This document shows, in pieces, positions 46,121-58,603 of a stretch of 64,000 nt of DNA. The position numbers and the translations under genes were made by a program. The notes under the pieces are model-generated. The model saw only the letters and a list, made by a program, of their open reading frames with translations. It did no database searches and was not told the DNA's origin. Position 1 is the first letter of the stretch; each line of letters starts with the position of its first letter. This DNA is from Bathymodiolus brooksi (lineage: Eukaryota > Mollusca > Bivalvia > Mytilida > Modiolidae). The stretch covers positions 24,726,353 through 24,790,352 of the forward strand of contig OY804589.1 of NCBI GenBank assembly GCA_963680875.1, given 5' to 3'.

Positions 46121-49100
46121 GTAATCAGAAGCCGTAAATCGGAGGAGGACACACATTGTAATGGCGAAAAGATAAAGGGACAAGAAATGTGATAAGATAC
46201 CAAAGGTGTAATAAGAAGCCGTAAATCGGAGGAGGACACACAATGTAATGGCGAAAAGATAAAGGGACAAGAGAAGATAACAAAGGTGTAATAAGAAGCC
46301 GTAAATCGGAGGAGGACACACAATGTAATGGCGAAAAGATAAAGGGACAAGAAATGTGATAAGATAACAAAGGTGTAATAAGAAGCCGTAAATCGAAGGA
46401 GGACACACAATGTAATGGTGAAAAGATAAAGGGACAAGAGAAGATAACAAAGGTGTAATAAGAAGCCGTAAATCGGAGGAGGACACACAATGTAATGGCG
46501 AAAAGATAAAGGGACAAGAAATGTGATAAGATACCAAAGGTGTAATAAGAAGCCGTAAATCGGAGGAGGACACACAATGTAATGGCGAAAAGATAAAGGG
46601 ACAAGAAATGTGATAAGATACCAAAAGTGTAATAAGAAGCCGTAAATCGGAGGAGGACACACAATGTAATGGCGAAAAGATAAAGGGACAAGAAATGTGA
46701 TAAGATACCAAAAGTGTAATAAGAAGCCGTAAATCGGAGGAGGACACACAATGTAATGGCGAAAAGATAAAGGGACAAGAAATGTGATAAGATACCAAAG
46801 GTGTAATAAGAAGCCGTAAATCGGAGGAGGACACACAATGTAATGGCGAAAAGATAAAGGGACAAGAAATGTGATAAGATACCAAAGGGGTAATCAGAAG
46901 CCGTAAATCGGAGGAGGACACACAATGTAATGGCGAAAAGATAAAGGGACAAGAGAAGATAACAAAGGTGTAATAAGAAGCCGTAAATCGGAGGAGGACA
47001 CACAATGTAATGGCGAAAAGATAAAGGGACAAGAAATGTGATAAGATACCAAAGGTGTAATAAGAAGCCGTAAATCGGAGGAGGACACACAATGTAATGG
47101 CGAAAAGATAAAGGGACAAGAGAAGATAACAAAGGTGTAATAAGAAGCCGTAAATCGGAGGAGGACACACAATGTAATGGCGAAAAGATAAAGGGACAAG
47201 AAATGTGATAAGATACCAAAGGTGTAATCAGAAGCCGTAAATCGAAGGAGGACACACAATGTAATGGCGAAAAGATAAAGGGACAAGAAATGTGATAAGA
47301 TACCAAAAGTGTAATAAGAAGCCGTAAATCGGAGGAGGACACACAATGTAATGGCGAAAAGATAAAGGGACAAGAAATGTGATAAGATACCAAAGGTGTA
47401 ATAAGAAGCCGTAAATCGGAGGAGGACACACAATGTAATGGCGAAAAGATAAAGGGACAAGAAATGTGATAAGATACCAAAAGTGTAATAAGAAGCCGTA
47501 AATCGGAGGAGGACACACAATGTAATGGCGAAAAGATAAAGGGACAAGAAATGTGATAAGATACCAAAGGTGTAATAAGAAGCCGTAAATCGGAGGAGGA
47601 CACACAATGTAATGGCGAAAAGATAAAGGGACAAGAAATGTGATAAGATACCAAAGGGGTAATCAGAAGCCGTAAATCGGAGGAGGACACACAATGTAAT
47701 GGCGAAAAGATAAAGGGACAAGAGAAGATAACAAAGGTGTAATAAGAAGCCGTAAATCGGAGGAGGACACACAATGTAATGGCGAAAAGATAAAGGGACA
47801 AGAAATGTGATAAGATACCAAAAGTGTAATAAGAAGCCGTAAATCGGAGGAGGACACACAATGTAATGGCGAAAAGATAAAGGGACAAGAGAAGATAACA
47901 AAGGTGTAATAAGAAGCCGTAAATCGGAGGAGGACACACAATGTAATGGCGAAAAGATAAAGGGACAAGAAATGTGATAAGATACCAAAAGTGTAATAAG
48001 AAGCCGTAAATCGGAGGAGGACACACAATGTAATGGCGAAAAGATAAAGGGACAAGAAATGTGATAAGATACCAAAGGTGTAATAAGAAGCCGTAAATCG
48101 GAGGAGGACACACAATGTAATGGCGAAAAGATAAAGGGACAAGAAATGTGATAAGATACCAAAAGTGTAATAAGAAGCCGTAAATCGGAGGAGGACACAC
48201 AATGTAATGGCGAAAAGATAAAGGGACAAGAAATGTGATAAGATACCAAAGGTGTAATAAGAAGCCGTAAATCGGAGGAGGACACACAATGTAATGGTGA
48301 AAAGATAAAGGGACAAGAAATGTGATAAGATACCAAAGGTGTAATAAGAAGCCGTAAATCGAAGGAGGACACACAATGTAATGGCGAAAAGATAAAGGGA
48401 CAAGAAATGTGATAAGATACCAAAGGGGTAATCAGAAGCCGTAAATCGAAGGAGGACACACAATGTAATGGCGAAAAGATAAAGGGACAAGAAATGTGAT
48501 AAGATACCAAAAGTGTAATAAGAAGCCGTAAATCGGAGGAGGACACACAATGTAATGGCGAAAAGATAAAGGGACAAGAAATGTGATAAGATACCAAAGG
48601 TGTAATAAGAAGCCGTAAATCGGAGGAGGACACACAATGTAATGGCGAAAAGATAAAGGGACAAGAAATGTGATAAGATACCAAAGGTGTAATAAGAAGC
48701 CGTAAATCGGAGGAGGACACACAATGTAATGGCGAAAAGATAAAGGGACAAGAAATGTGATAAGATACCAAAGGTGTAATAAGAAGCCGTAAATCGGAGG
48801 AGGACACACAATGTAATGGCGAAAAGATAAAGGGACAAGAAATGTGATAAGATACCAAAGGGGTAATCAGAAGCCGTAAATCGGAGGAGGACACACATTG
48901 TAATGGCGAAAAGATAAAGGGACAAGAAATGTGATAAGATACCAAAGGTGTAATAAGAAGCCGTAAATCGGAGGAGGACACACAATGTAATGGCGAAAAG
49001 ATAAAGGGACAAGAGAAGATAACAAAGGTGTAATAAGAAGCCGTAAATCGGAGGAGGACACACAATGTAATGGCGAAAAGATAAAGGGACAAGAAATGTG

Positions 49101-51604
49101 ATAAGATAACAAAGGTGTAATAAGAAGCCGTAAATCGAAGGAGGACACACAATGTAATGGTGAAAAGATAAAGGGACAAGAGAAGATAACAAAGGTGTAA
49201 TAAGAAGCCGTAAATCGGAGGAGGACACACAATGTAATGGCGAAAAGATAAAGGGACAAGAAATGTGATAAGATACCAAAGGTGTAATAAGAAGCCGTAA
49301 ATCGGAGGAGGACACACAATGTAATGGCGAAAAGATAAAGGGACAAGAAATGTGATAAGATACCAAAAGTGTAATAAGAAGCCGTAAATCGGAGGAGGAC
49401 ACACAATGTAATGGCGAAAAGATAAAGGGACAAGAAATGTGATAAGATACCAAAAGTGTAATAAGAAGCCGTAAATCGGAGGAGGACACACAATGTAATG
49501 GCGAAAAGATAAAGGGACAAGAAATGTGATAAGATACCAAAGGTGTAATAAGAAGCCGTAAATCGGAGGAGGACACACAATGTAATGGCGAAAAGATAAA
49601 GGGACAAGAAATGTGATAAGATACCAAAGGGGTAATCAGAAGCCGTAAATCGGAGGAGGACACACAATGTAATGGCGAAAAGATAAAGGGACAAGAGAAG
49701 ATAACAAAGGTGTAATAAGAAGCCGTAAATCGGAGGAGGACACACAATGTAATGGCGAAAAGATAAAGGGACAAGAAATGTGATAAGATACCAAAGGTGT
49801 AATAAGAAGCCGTAAATCGGAGGAGGACACACAATGTAATGGCGAAAAGATAAAGGGACAAGAGAAGATAACAAAGGTGTAATAAGAAGCCGTAAATCGG
49901 AGGAGGACACACAATGTAATGGCGAAAAGATAAAGGGACAAGAAATGTGATAAGATACCAAAGGTGTAATCAGAAGCCGTAAATCGAAGGAGGACACACA
50001 ATGTAATGGCGAAAAGATAAAGGGACAAGAAATGTGATAAGATACCAAAAGTGTAATAAGAAGCCGTAAATCGGAGGAGGACACACAATGTAATGGCGAA
50101 AAGATAAAGGGACAAGAAATGTGATAAGATACCAAAGGTGTAATAAGAAGCCGTAAATCGGAGGAGGACACACAATGTAATGGCGAAAAGATAAAGGGAC
50201 AAGAAATGTGATAAGATACCAAAAGTGTAATAAGAAGCCGTAAATCGGAGGAGGACACACAATGTAATGGCGAAAAGATAAAGGGACAAGAAATGTGATA
50301 AGATACCAAAGGTGTAATAAGAAGCCGTAAATCGGAGGAGGACACACAATGTAATGGCGAAAAGATAAAGGGACAAGAAATGTGATAAGATACCAAAGGG
50401 GTAATCAGAAGCCGTAAATCGGAGGAGGACACACAATGTAATGGCGAAAAGATAAAGGGACAAGAGAAGATAACAAAGGTGTAATAAGAAGCCGTAAATC
50501 GGAGGAGGACACACAATGTAATGGCGAAAAGATAAAGGGACAAGAAATGTGATAAGATACCAAAAGTGTAATAAGAAGCCGTAAATCGGAGGAGGACACA
50601 CAATGTAATGGCGAAAAGATAAAGGGACAAGAGAAGATAACAAAGGTGTAATAAGAAGCCGTAAATCGGAGGAGGACACACAATGTAATGGCGAAAAGAT
50701 AAAGGGACAAGAAATGTGATAAGATACCAAAAGTGTAATAAGAAGCCGTAAATCGGAGGAGGACACACAATGTAATGGCGAAAAGATAAAGGGACAAGAA
50801 ATGTGATAAGATACCAAAGGTGTAATAAGAAGCCGTAAATCGGAGGAGGACACACAATGTAATGGCGAAAAGATAAAGGGACAAGAAATGTGATAAGATA
50901 CCAAAAGTGTAATAAGAAGCCGTAAATCGGAGGAGGACACACAATGTAATGGCGAAAAGATAAAGGGACAAGAAATGTGATAAGATACCAAAGGTGTAAT
51001 AAGAAGCCGTAAATCGGAGGAGGACACACAATGTAATGGTGAAAAGATAAAGGGACAAGAAATGTGATAAGATACCAAAGGTGTAATAAGAAGCCGTAAA
51101 TCGAAGGAGGACACACAATGTAATGGCGAAAAGATAAAGGGACAAGAAATGTGATAAGATACCAAAGGGGTAATCAGAAGCCGTAAATCGAAGGAGGACA
51201 CACAATGTAATGGCGAAAAGATAATGGGACAAGAAATGTGATAAGATACCAAAGGTGTAATCAGAAGCCGTAAATCGAAGGAGGACACACAATGTAATGG
51301 CGAAAAGATAAAGGGACAAGAAATGTGATAAGATACCAAAGGTGTAATAAGAAGCCGTAAATCGAAGGAGGACACACAATGAAATGGTGAAAAGATAAAG
51401 GGACAAGAGAAGATAACAAAGGTGTAATAAGAAGCCGTAAATCGGAGGAGGACACACAATGTAATGGTGAAAAGATAAAGGGACAAGAAATGTGATAAGA
51501 TACCAAAGGTGTAATAAGAAGCCGTAAATCGGAGGAGGACACACAATGTAATGGTGAAAAGATAAAGGGACAAGAAATGTGATAAGATACCAAAGGTGTA
51601 ATAA
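46121..51604 (+). repeat. 2742-bp higher-order repeat, two copies
   Basis: The marker variant GGGGTAATCAG has its GTAATCAG at 46121, 46890, 47659, 48428, 48863, 49632, 50401 and 51170. Spacings are 769, 769, 769, 435, 769, 769, 769. So 46121-48862 and 48863-51604 are successive 2742-bp copies of 32 units (26 long, 6 short), each built as 9+9+9+5 units. Translations of corresponding parts look identical by eye, so the duplication is very recent or is an assembly effect. Confidence 0.88.
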
Positions 51605-54090
51605 GAAGCCGTAAATCGGAGGAGGACACACAATGTAATGGTGAAAAGATAAAGGGACAAGAAATGTGATAAGATACCAAAGGTGTAATAAGAAGCCGTA
51701 AATCGAAGGAGGACACACAATGTAATGGCGAAAAGATAAAGGGACAAGAAATGTGATAAGATACCAAAGGGGTAATCAGAAGCCGTAAATCGAAGGAGGA
51801 CACACAATGTAATGGCGAAAAGATAAAGGGACAAGAAATGTGATAAGATACCAAAGGTGTAATCAGAAGCCGTAAATCGAAGGAGGACACACAATGTAAT
51901 GGCGAAAAGATAAAGGGACAAGAAATGTGATAAGATACCAAAGGTGTAATCAGAAGCCGTAAATCGGAGGAGGACACACAATGTAATGGTGAAAAGATAA
52001 AGGGACAAGAAATGTGATAAGATAACAAAGGTGTAATAAGAAGCCGTAAATCGAAGGAGGACACACAATGTAATGGTGAAAAGATAAAGGGACAAGAGAA
52101 GATAACAAAGGTGTAATAAGAAGCCGTAAATCGGAGGAGGACACACAATGTAATGGTGAAAAGATAAAGGGACAAGAAATGTGATAAGATACCAAAGGTG
52201 TAATCAGAAGCCGTAAGTCGGAGGAGGACACACAATGTAATGGTGAAAAGATAAAGGGACAAGAAATGTGATAAGATACCAAAAGTGTAATAAGAAGCCG
52301 TAAATCGGAGGAGGACACACAATGTAATGGCGAAAAGATAAAGGGACAAGAAATGTGATAAGATACCAAAAGTGTAATAAGAAGCCGTAAATCGAAGGAG
52401 GACACACAATGTAATGGTGAAAAGATAAAGGGACAAGAGAAGATAACAAAGGTGTAATAAGAAGCCGTAAATCGGAGGAGGACACACAATGTAATGGCGA
52501 AAAGATAAAGGGACAAGAAATGTGATAAGATACCAAAAGTGTAATAAGAAGCCGTAAATCGGAGGAGGACACACAATGTAATGGCGAAAAGATAAAGGGA
52601 CAAGAAATGTGATAAGATACCAAAGGTGTAATAAGAAGCCGTAAATCGGAGGAGGACACACAATGTAATGGCGAAAAGATAAAGGGACAAGAAATGTGAT
52701 AAGATACCAAAAGTGTAATAAGAAGCCGTAAATCGGAGGAGGACACACAATGTAATGGCGAAAAGATAAAGGGACAAGAAATGTGATAAGATACCAAAGG
52801 TGTAATAAGAAGCCGTAAATCGGAGGAGGACACACAATGTAATGGCGAAAAGATAAAGGGACAAGAAATGTGATAAGATACCAAAGGGGTAATCAGAAGC
52901 CGTAAATCGGAGGAGGACACACAATGTAATGGCGAAAAGATAAAGGGACAAGAGAAGATAACAAAGGTGTAATAAGAAGCCGTAAATCGGAGGAGGACAC
53001 ACAATGTAATGGCGAAAAGATAAAGGGACAAGAAATGTGATAAGATACCAAAAGTGTAATAAGAAGCCGTAAATCGGAGGAGGACACACAATGTAATGGC
53101 GAAAAGATAAAGGGACAAGAGAAGATAACAAAGGTGTAATAAGAAGCCGTAAATCGGAGGAGGACACACAATGTAATGGCGAAAAGATAAAGGGACAAGA
53201 AATGTGATAAGATACCAAAAGTGTAATAAGAAGCCGTAAATCGGAGGAGGACACACAATGTAATGGCGAAAAGATAAAGGGACAAGAAATGTGATAAGAT
53301 ACCAAAGGTGTAATAAGAAGCCGTAAATCGGAGGAGGACACACAATGTAATGGCGAAAAGATAAAGGGACAAGAAATGTGATAAGATACCAAAAGTGTAA
53401 TAAGAAGCCGTAAATCGGAGGAGGACACACAATGTAATGGCGAAAAGATAAAGGGACAAGAAATGTGATAAGATACCAAAGGTGTAATAAGAAGCCGTAA
53501 ATCGGAGGAGGACACACAATGTAATGGTGAAAAGATAAAGGGACAAGAAATGTGATAAGATACCAAAGGTGTAATAAGAAGCCGTAAATCGAAGGAGGAC
53601 ACACAATGTAATGGCGAAAAGATAAAGGGACAAGAAATGTGATAAGATACCAAAGGGGTAATCAGAAGCCGTAAATCGAAGGAGGACACACAATGTAATG
53701 GCGAAAAGATAAAGGGACAAGAAATGTGATAAGATACCAAAGGTGTAATCAGAAGCCGTAAATCGAAGGAGGACACACAATGTAATGGCGAAAAGATAAA
53801 GGGACAAGAAATGTGATAAGATACCAAAGGTGTAATAAGAAGCCGTAAATCGAAGGAGGACACACAATGTAATGGTGAAAAGATAAAGGGACAAGAGAAG
53901 ATAACAAAGGTGTAATAAGAAGCCGTAAATCGGAGGAGGACACACAATGTAATGGTGAAAAGATAAAGGGACAAGAAATGTGATAAGATACCAAAGGTGT
54001 AATAAGAAGCCGTAAATCGGAGGAGGACACACAATGTAATGGTGAAAAGATAAAGGGACAAGAAATGTGATAAGATACCAAAGGTGTAAT
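50401..54090 (+). repeat. 2488-bp offset duplication in the array
   Basis: Markers at 50401, 51170 and 51257 recur at 52889, 53658 and 53745, all 2488 bp apart (24 long plus 5 short units). This differs from 2742 by 254 bp, which is two long units plus one short. Further right the offset becomes 2401 (51772 to 54173, and 51859 to 54260), one long unit less. Confidence 0.8.
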
Positions 54091-56215
54091 AAGAAGCCGT
54101 AAATCGAAGGAGGACACACAATGTAATGGCGAAAAGATAAAGGGACAAGAAATGTGATAAGATACCAAAGGGGTAATCAGAAGCCGTAAATCGAAGGAGG
54201 ACACACAATGTAATGGCGAAAAGATAAAGGGACAAGAAATGTGATAAGATACCAAAGGTGTAATCAGAAGCCGTAAATCGAAGGAGGACACACAATGTAA
54301 TGGCGAAAAGATAAAGGGACAAGAAATGTGATAAGATAACAAAGGTGTAATAAGAAGCCGTAAATCGAAGGAGGACACACAATGTAATGGTGAAAAGATA
54401 AAGGGACAAGAGAAGATAACAAAGGTGTAATAAGAAGCCGTAAATCGGAGGAGGACACACAATGTAATGGTGAAAAGATAAAGGGACAAGAAATGTGATA
54501 AGATAACAAAGGTGTAATAAGAAGCCGTAAATCGAAGGAGGACACACAATGTAATGGTGAAAAGATAAAGGGACAAGAAATGTGATAAGATACCAAAGGT
54601 GTAATAAGAAGCCGTAAATCGGAGGAGGACACACAATGTAATGGTGAAAAGATAAAGGGACAAGAAATGTGATAAGATAACAAAGGTGTAATAAGAAGCC
54701 GTAAATCGAAGGAGGACACACAATGTAATGGTGAAAAGATAAAGGGACAAGAAATGTGATAAGATACCAAAGGTGTAATAAGAAGCCGTAAATCGGAGGA
54801 GGACACACAATGTAATGGTGAAAAGATAAAGGGACAAGAAATGTGATAAGATAACAAAGGTGTAATAAGAAGCCGTAAATCGAAGGAGGACACACAATGA
54901 AATGGTGAAAAGATAAAGGGACAAGAGAAGATAACAAAGGTGTAATAAGAAGCCGTAAATCGGAGGAGGACACACAATGTAATGGCGAAAAGATAAAGGG
55001 ACAAGAAATGTGATAAGATAACAAAGGTGTAATAAGAAGCCGTAAATCGAAGGAGGACACACAATGAAATGGTGAAAAGATAAAGGGACAAGAGAAGATA
55101 ACAAAGGTGTAATAAGAAGCCGTAAATCGGAGGAGGACACACAATGTAATGGTGAAAAGATAAAGGGACAAGAAATGTGATAAGATAACAAAGGTGTAAT
55201 AAGAAGCCGTAAATCGAAGGAGGTCACACAATGAAATGGTGAAAAGATAAAGGGACAAGAGAAGATAACAAAGGTGTAATAAGAAGCCGTAAATCGGAGG
55301 AGGACACACAATGTAATGGCGAAAAGATAAAGGGACAAGAAATGTGATAAGATACCAAAGGTGTAATAAGAAGCCGTAAATCGGAGGAGGACACACAATG
55401 TAATGGTGAAAAGATAAAGGGACAAGAGAAGATAACAAAGGTGTAATAAGAAGCCGTAAATCGGAGGAGGACACACAATGTAATGGCGAAAAGATAAAGG
55501 GACAAGAAATGTGATAAGATAACAAAGGTGTAATAAGAAGCCGTAAATCGGAGGAGGACACACAATGTAATGGTGAAAAGATAAAGGGACAAGAAATGTG
55601 ATAAGATACCAAAGGTGTAATAAGAAGCCGTAAATCGAAGGAGGACACACAATGTAATGGTGAAAAGATAAAGGGACAAGAGAAGATAACAAAGGTGTAA
55701 TAAGAAGCCGTAAATCGGAGGAGGACACACAATGTAATGGTGAAAAGATAAAGGGACAAGAAATGTGATAAGATACCAAAGGTGTAATAAGAAGCCGTAA
55801 ATCGAAGGAGGACACACAATGTAATGGTGAAAAGATAAAGGGACAAGAGAAGATAACAAAGGTGTAATAAGAAGCCGTAAATCGGAGGAGGACACACAAT
55901 GTAATGGTGAAAAGATAAAGGGACAAGAGAAGATAACAAAAGTGTAATAAGAAGCCGTAAATCGGAGGAGGACACACAATGTAATGGCGAAAAGATAAAG
56001 GGACAAGAAATGTGATAAGATACCAAAGGTGTAATCAGAAGCCGTAAGTCGGAGAAGGATGCACAATGCCATGAAAAAAAAGAAAAAAGGCAAAAGGAGA
56101 AACAATGATATACAAAACACTCCACAGAAAACTAATGGTCGATCAACAGAATGCAAGAGTTATTGCTCTGGAAGGGTAAGCAGTTCCTGTTCCACTTGTG
56201 GCACTACCTGTCATT

Positions 56216-56703
56216 TTATCGAAATATTTTTTAATTATATACAGCTCGTATGAGACTCGCAAACCAGTGTACAAAATCGAATACAACTGATACATCAAAT
56301 GCAAAATATACTTCTCTACAATTCGCGGTTACTTGCTGAGAAAAAGGAAATTCGAATAAATATTTAAACATGAAATATATATTTATCTAAAGAAATTCTA
56401 AGAAATATAAACATTGTTAGAAAATAATTCATGTGTATTTGTTTAATTTGTGGATTAAGAAATATAAACATCGCAAAGATTACCCACTTTATAGTGTTAC
56501 AAGTAAATAATCAAATCCTGACTAAAGGCTATATTGCTCACTTGTTAATTTGGAACACTTTTCGATCGTTATTTGTTCAAATACAATAATGCTACATGTA
56601 CATATCATTATATGTATAGGTTAAATAATGACTTCTACCTTGTAGGGACTCATATTCGTTAGTTAAAAACATTAACGACAATCATAGAGTATCTATGCCA
56701 AAG
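56216..56703. other. AT-rich intergenic stretch, nothing recognised
   Basis: It contains a short direct repeat AAGAAATATAAACAT (56400 and 56458). No gene is supported. Confidence 0.4.
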
Positions 56704-56955
56704 ATTGATCGATTGATGGATTATTTGGTGCTTACCGCCACTTTCAGCAATATTTCAGCTATATTATGGTGACCAGTTTTAGTGGTGGAAGAAGCCGGAG
56801 AGAACCACCGACCATGGGCAAGCAACTGGTAAACGAGTCGAATACACCCTTTTTGTAATTTACAAAGCCGGACACAAAGCCACGCCGTATTGGTGATAGA
56901 CTTGTATGAGTTGTTAGGTAATCTAACTACCTAACTCATTGAGCCATCCGGGCCC
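56704..56955 (-). mobile_element. V-SINE, type 2, full length
   Basis: The same head (GGATGGCTCAATGAGTTAGG), CTTTGTAAATTACAAA linker, V-domain and GGTCACCATAATATAGC tail with a (TCGA/TCAA)n end as at 13444 and 19058. A 12-bp duplication with one mismatch, TCTATGCCAAAG and TCTAAGCCAAAG, lies at 56692-56703 and 56956-56967. The B box is damaged (GTGGCTTTGTGTCC). Confidence 0.9.
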
Positions 56956-57390
56956 TCTAAGCCAAAGGATAATTTTGGTATGATCAACGGCGGCCGTTTT
57001 TAGGACGATGAAAGAGCTAAATTTAGAGGAGACATTCTTACAGTTGTATACAACACAAAACAAATGCTCGATTAATAAGAATCTCCGCGAAGATGTCAAA
57101 GCGACACTGTCAACACTTATGGGTAGCATTTTTTGAAAATATATAGTTGATAAGTTACCAATAGAAGTCTCATAAAACTAGTAGACAAAACGGAGTATAA
57201 TTGCGTTCTAAAGCAACAACTTTTCAAAATGATATACTAGTAGTCTTGAATAGGACTAGAAAATCAAAATACAACGTGTTCTTCCGATTTGATACAAAGC
57301 ATTTTAATTCTCTTGTATATACCCCAAGACATCTGAACCATCGCAATTAACCAAAGAAACAGACTGATATCTATAAATAGCAACGCTTAC

Positions 57391-57569
57391 CCGTCCGGTA
57401 AAAAGTAGTCCATTAGAGGGGCTTGTAAGTCACCCAATGGTATTTCGTGACCAGAAGGGTGTGATGAGACATGACCCGTGCCACCACTACTTTCTTGACG
57501 GCGTTGCTGTTGCTGATGGTGGTGGTGGTGATGGTGACGACCCCCACCCCCTCCTCCTTTTGACGGCAT
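57391..57569 (-). CDS. Probable first coding exon of an unknown gene (59 codons)
   Basis: On the minus strand an ATG at 57569 opens 59 codons: 'MPSKGGGGGGRHHHHHHHQQ' and then QQRRQESS, a GHVSSHPSGHEIPLGD segment and 'LQAPLMDYFLPDG'. The frame runs into GG|GTAAGC at 57390, a good splice donor, and would hit TAA right after, so an intron start is the natural reading (exon in phase 2). Low-complexity Gly, His and Gln runs with a more normal C-terminal half are typical of metazoan N-terminal exons. Codon use is GC-richer than the flanks. I recognise no family. Downstream exons are not visible between here and the 15-kb array; if real, the first intron may span that array. The ATG context is weak, so the start could lie in an upstream exon. 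Confidence 0.45.
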
Positions 57570-58480
57570 CAGGTAATAGCATGAATTCCAATCTGTAGAC
57601 TTACATTTGTAATTAGTGTAATCCAAAAATGTAGGTCACCATCACATGTAGTATCGTATCCTATTTTCCAATGACCTCATTTCTATAAATAGATCCATGT
57701 CTGCCATTGCATGCATTCGTTGTATGTACATTTTTGCTTTGATAAATGTTGAAAATCCAACTCTTTAGCTTCGGATGTTTTCTTAGAATATCTCCAAATG
57801 TTATGTTGTAGGCCAGCGAAATATAGCTCGAATTTAACAATTGATGACATCACAATACATTACTTCTAGGATAATTTGATTCTAAGACGAAAATATATAA
57901 TAATCCACTGTGTAAGAAAGAAACACTATAGTATAAGAGTGTAAACTTTTATGAAAACTTGTGAGATCTTAATCGTTGTATCCCGTTCCGAAAGATGCTC
58001 AAAAAAGGGTATGTGCAAGATGTCTAGATCTCAACTAAAGACGTACTTATATGGACGTCAAAACCGAATAAATAAATGATACATTTATCATAGCCCCAGG
58101 GAGGTCTCATTTTATTCAATTATTAAGATCCCCATGATACATTTTAGAAAAGAATATTTCCCCATGTAGCATCGAAGATCAATGCTGATGATATATAGAG
58201 AGTTATAAACGGTATACTGATACACGTATAATTAGTTTGTTTATTGTGTCAAAATTATGGTTGTATAGTACCGACGAGTGCCGTTGGTCCCGAGTGTACA
58301 CCTTAAATGATCAAACATACAAACCACGTGGCTGTCAAGAGAAGACAATTTAATCTTTATTAATCATAGTTTAATTTACCGTTAATTACCATTGTTCTGT
58401 CCGCTTGTTGGCCCTTTTCTAGACCTCGTAGGGACTGCCCTTGGGTCATTAATTAACTAAATTTGAACATTAAGACTATC
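57570..58480. other. Intergenic stretch upstream of the candidate exon
   Basis: About 0.9 kb with no repeat recognised. It separates the minus-strand candidate exon from the plus-strand candidate at 58586, so it would be the shared upstream region if both are real and divergent. Confidence 0.35.
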
Positions 58481-58496
58481 ACGAGGGTAATCCAAA

Positions 58497-58553
58497 TGAC
58501 GTCATATTTTGAATATTAATTACGCATGTGCAACTGCAACGTTCTTTGACTCA
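58497..58553. promoter_or_regulatory. CRE and AP-1 motifs upstream of a candidate first exon
   Basis: A palindromic ATGACGTCAT (CRE core TGACGTCA at 58497-58504) and TGACTCA (AP-1/TRE core, 58547-58553) lie 45 bp apart, and about 35-90 bp before an ATG with a splice donor. CRE binds CREB/ATF proteins and TRE binds Fos/Jun. Promoter function is inferred from motif pairing only. Confidence 0.35.
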
Positions 58554-58585
58554 TTATTTGTAACTAAATTAATATTGTCATTATA

Positions 58586-58603
58586 ATGGATTCAGGATTT
58601 TGG
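58586..58603 (+). CDS. Possible 6-codon first exon (MDSGFW) with consensus donor
   Basis: ATGGATTCAGGATTTTGG is followed at 58604 by GTAAGTA, a consensus donor. The preceding 90 bp hold the CRE and AP-1 motifs. Tiny first coding exons are known in metazoans, but without an acceptor and second exon this remains a suggestion. Nothing recognisable follows in 58610-59020. Confidence 0.25.

Larger units (their letters stand above)
41050..56060 (+). repeat. Satellite-like array of 87-bp and 80-bp units (15 kb)
   Basis: The long unit is 87 bp: GATACCAAAGGTGTAATAAG, AAGCCGTAAATCGGAGGAGG, ACACACAATGTAATGGCGAA, AAGATAAAGGGACAAGAAAT, GTGATAA. The short unit is 80 bp and lacks the ATGTGAT part (GACAAGAGAAGATAACAAAG). 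About one unit in five is short. Variants are few: GGAGG or GAAGG, GGCG or GGTG, AAAGG or AAAAG, AATAAG or AATCAG. The minus strand of the standard unit has no stop in any frame and no ATG, which produces multi-kilobase open frames in all three minus frames; those are not supported as genes because the 80-bp units shift the frame and no start codon, domain or splice context exists. Confidence 0.97.
41036..56215 (+). mobile_element. Family B copy 4, carrying the 15-kb array
   Basis: The left edge AAAGCTTAAAGATACCAAAG (about 41043) is the family B start seen at 25245 and 27622. The right flank (56062-56215: AAGGATGCACAATGCCATG, AACAATGATATACAAAACAC, GGAAGGGTAAGCAGTTCCTG, TTCCACTTGTGGCAC) is the family B 3' part seen at 21225-21345 and 27710-27770. 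The whole can be read as one dispersed element whose internal unit expanded to roughly 175 copies. Confidence 0.75.

Noticed and set aside
41028..56156. Giant minus-strand open frames of 300 to over 2000 codons
   Set aside because: They are translations of the 87/80-bp units. The consensus has no ATG on that strand, all three frames are open at once, 80-bp units shift frame, and the sequence is fully explained as a tandem array in a family B element.
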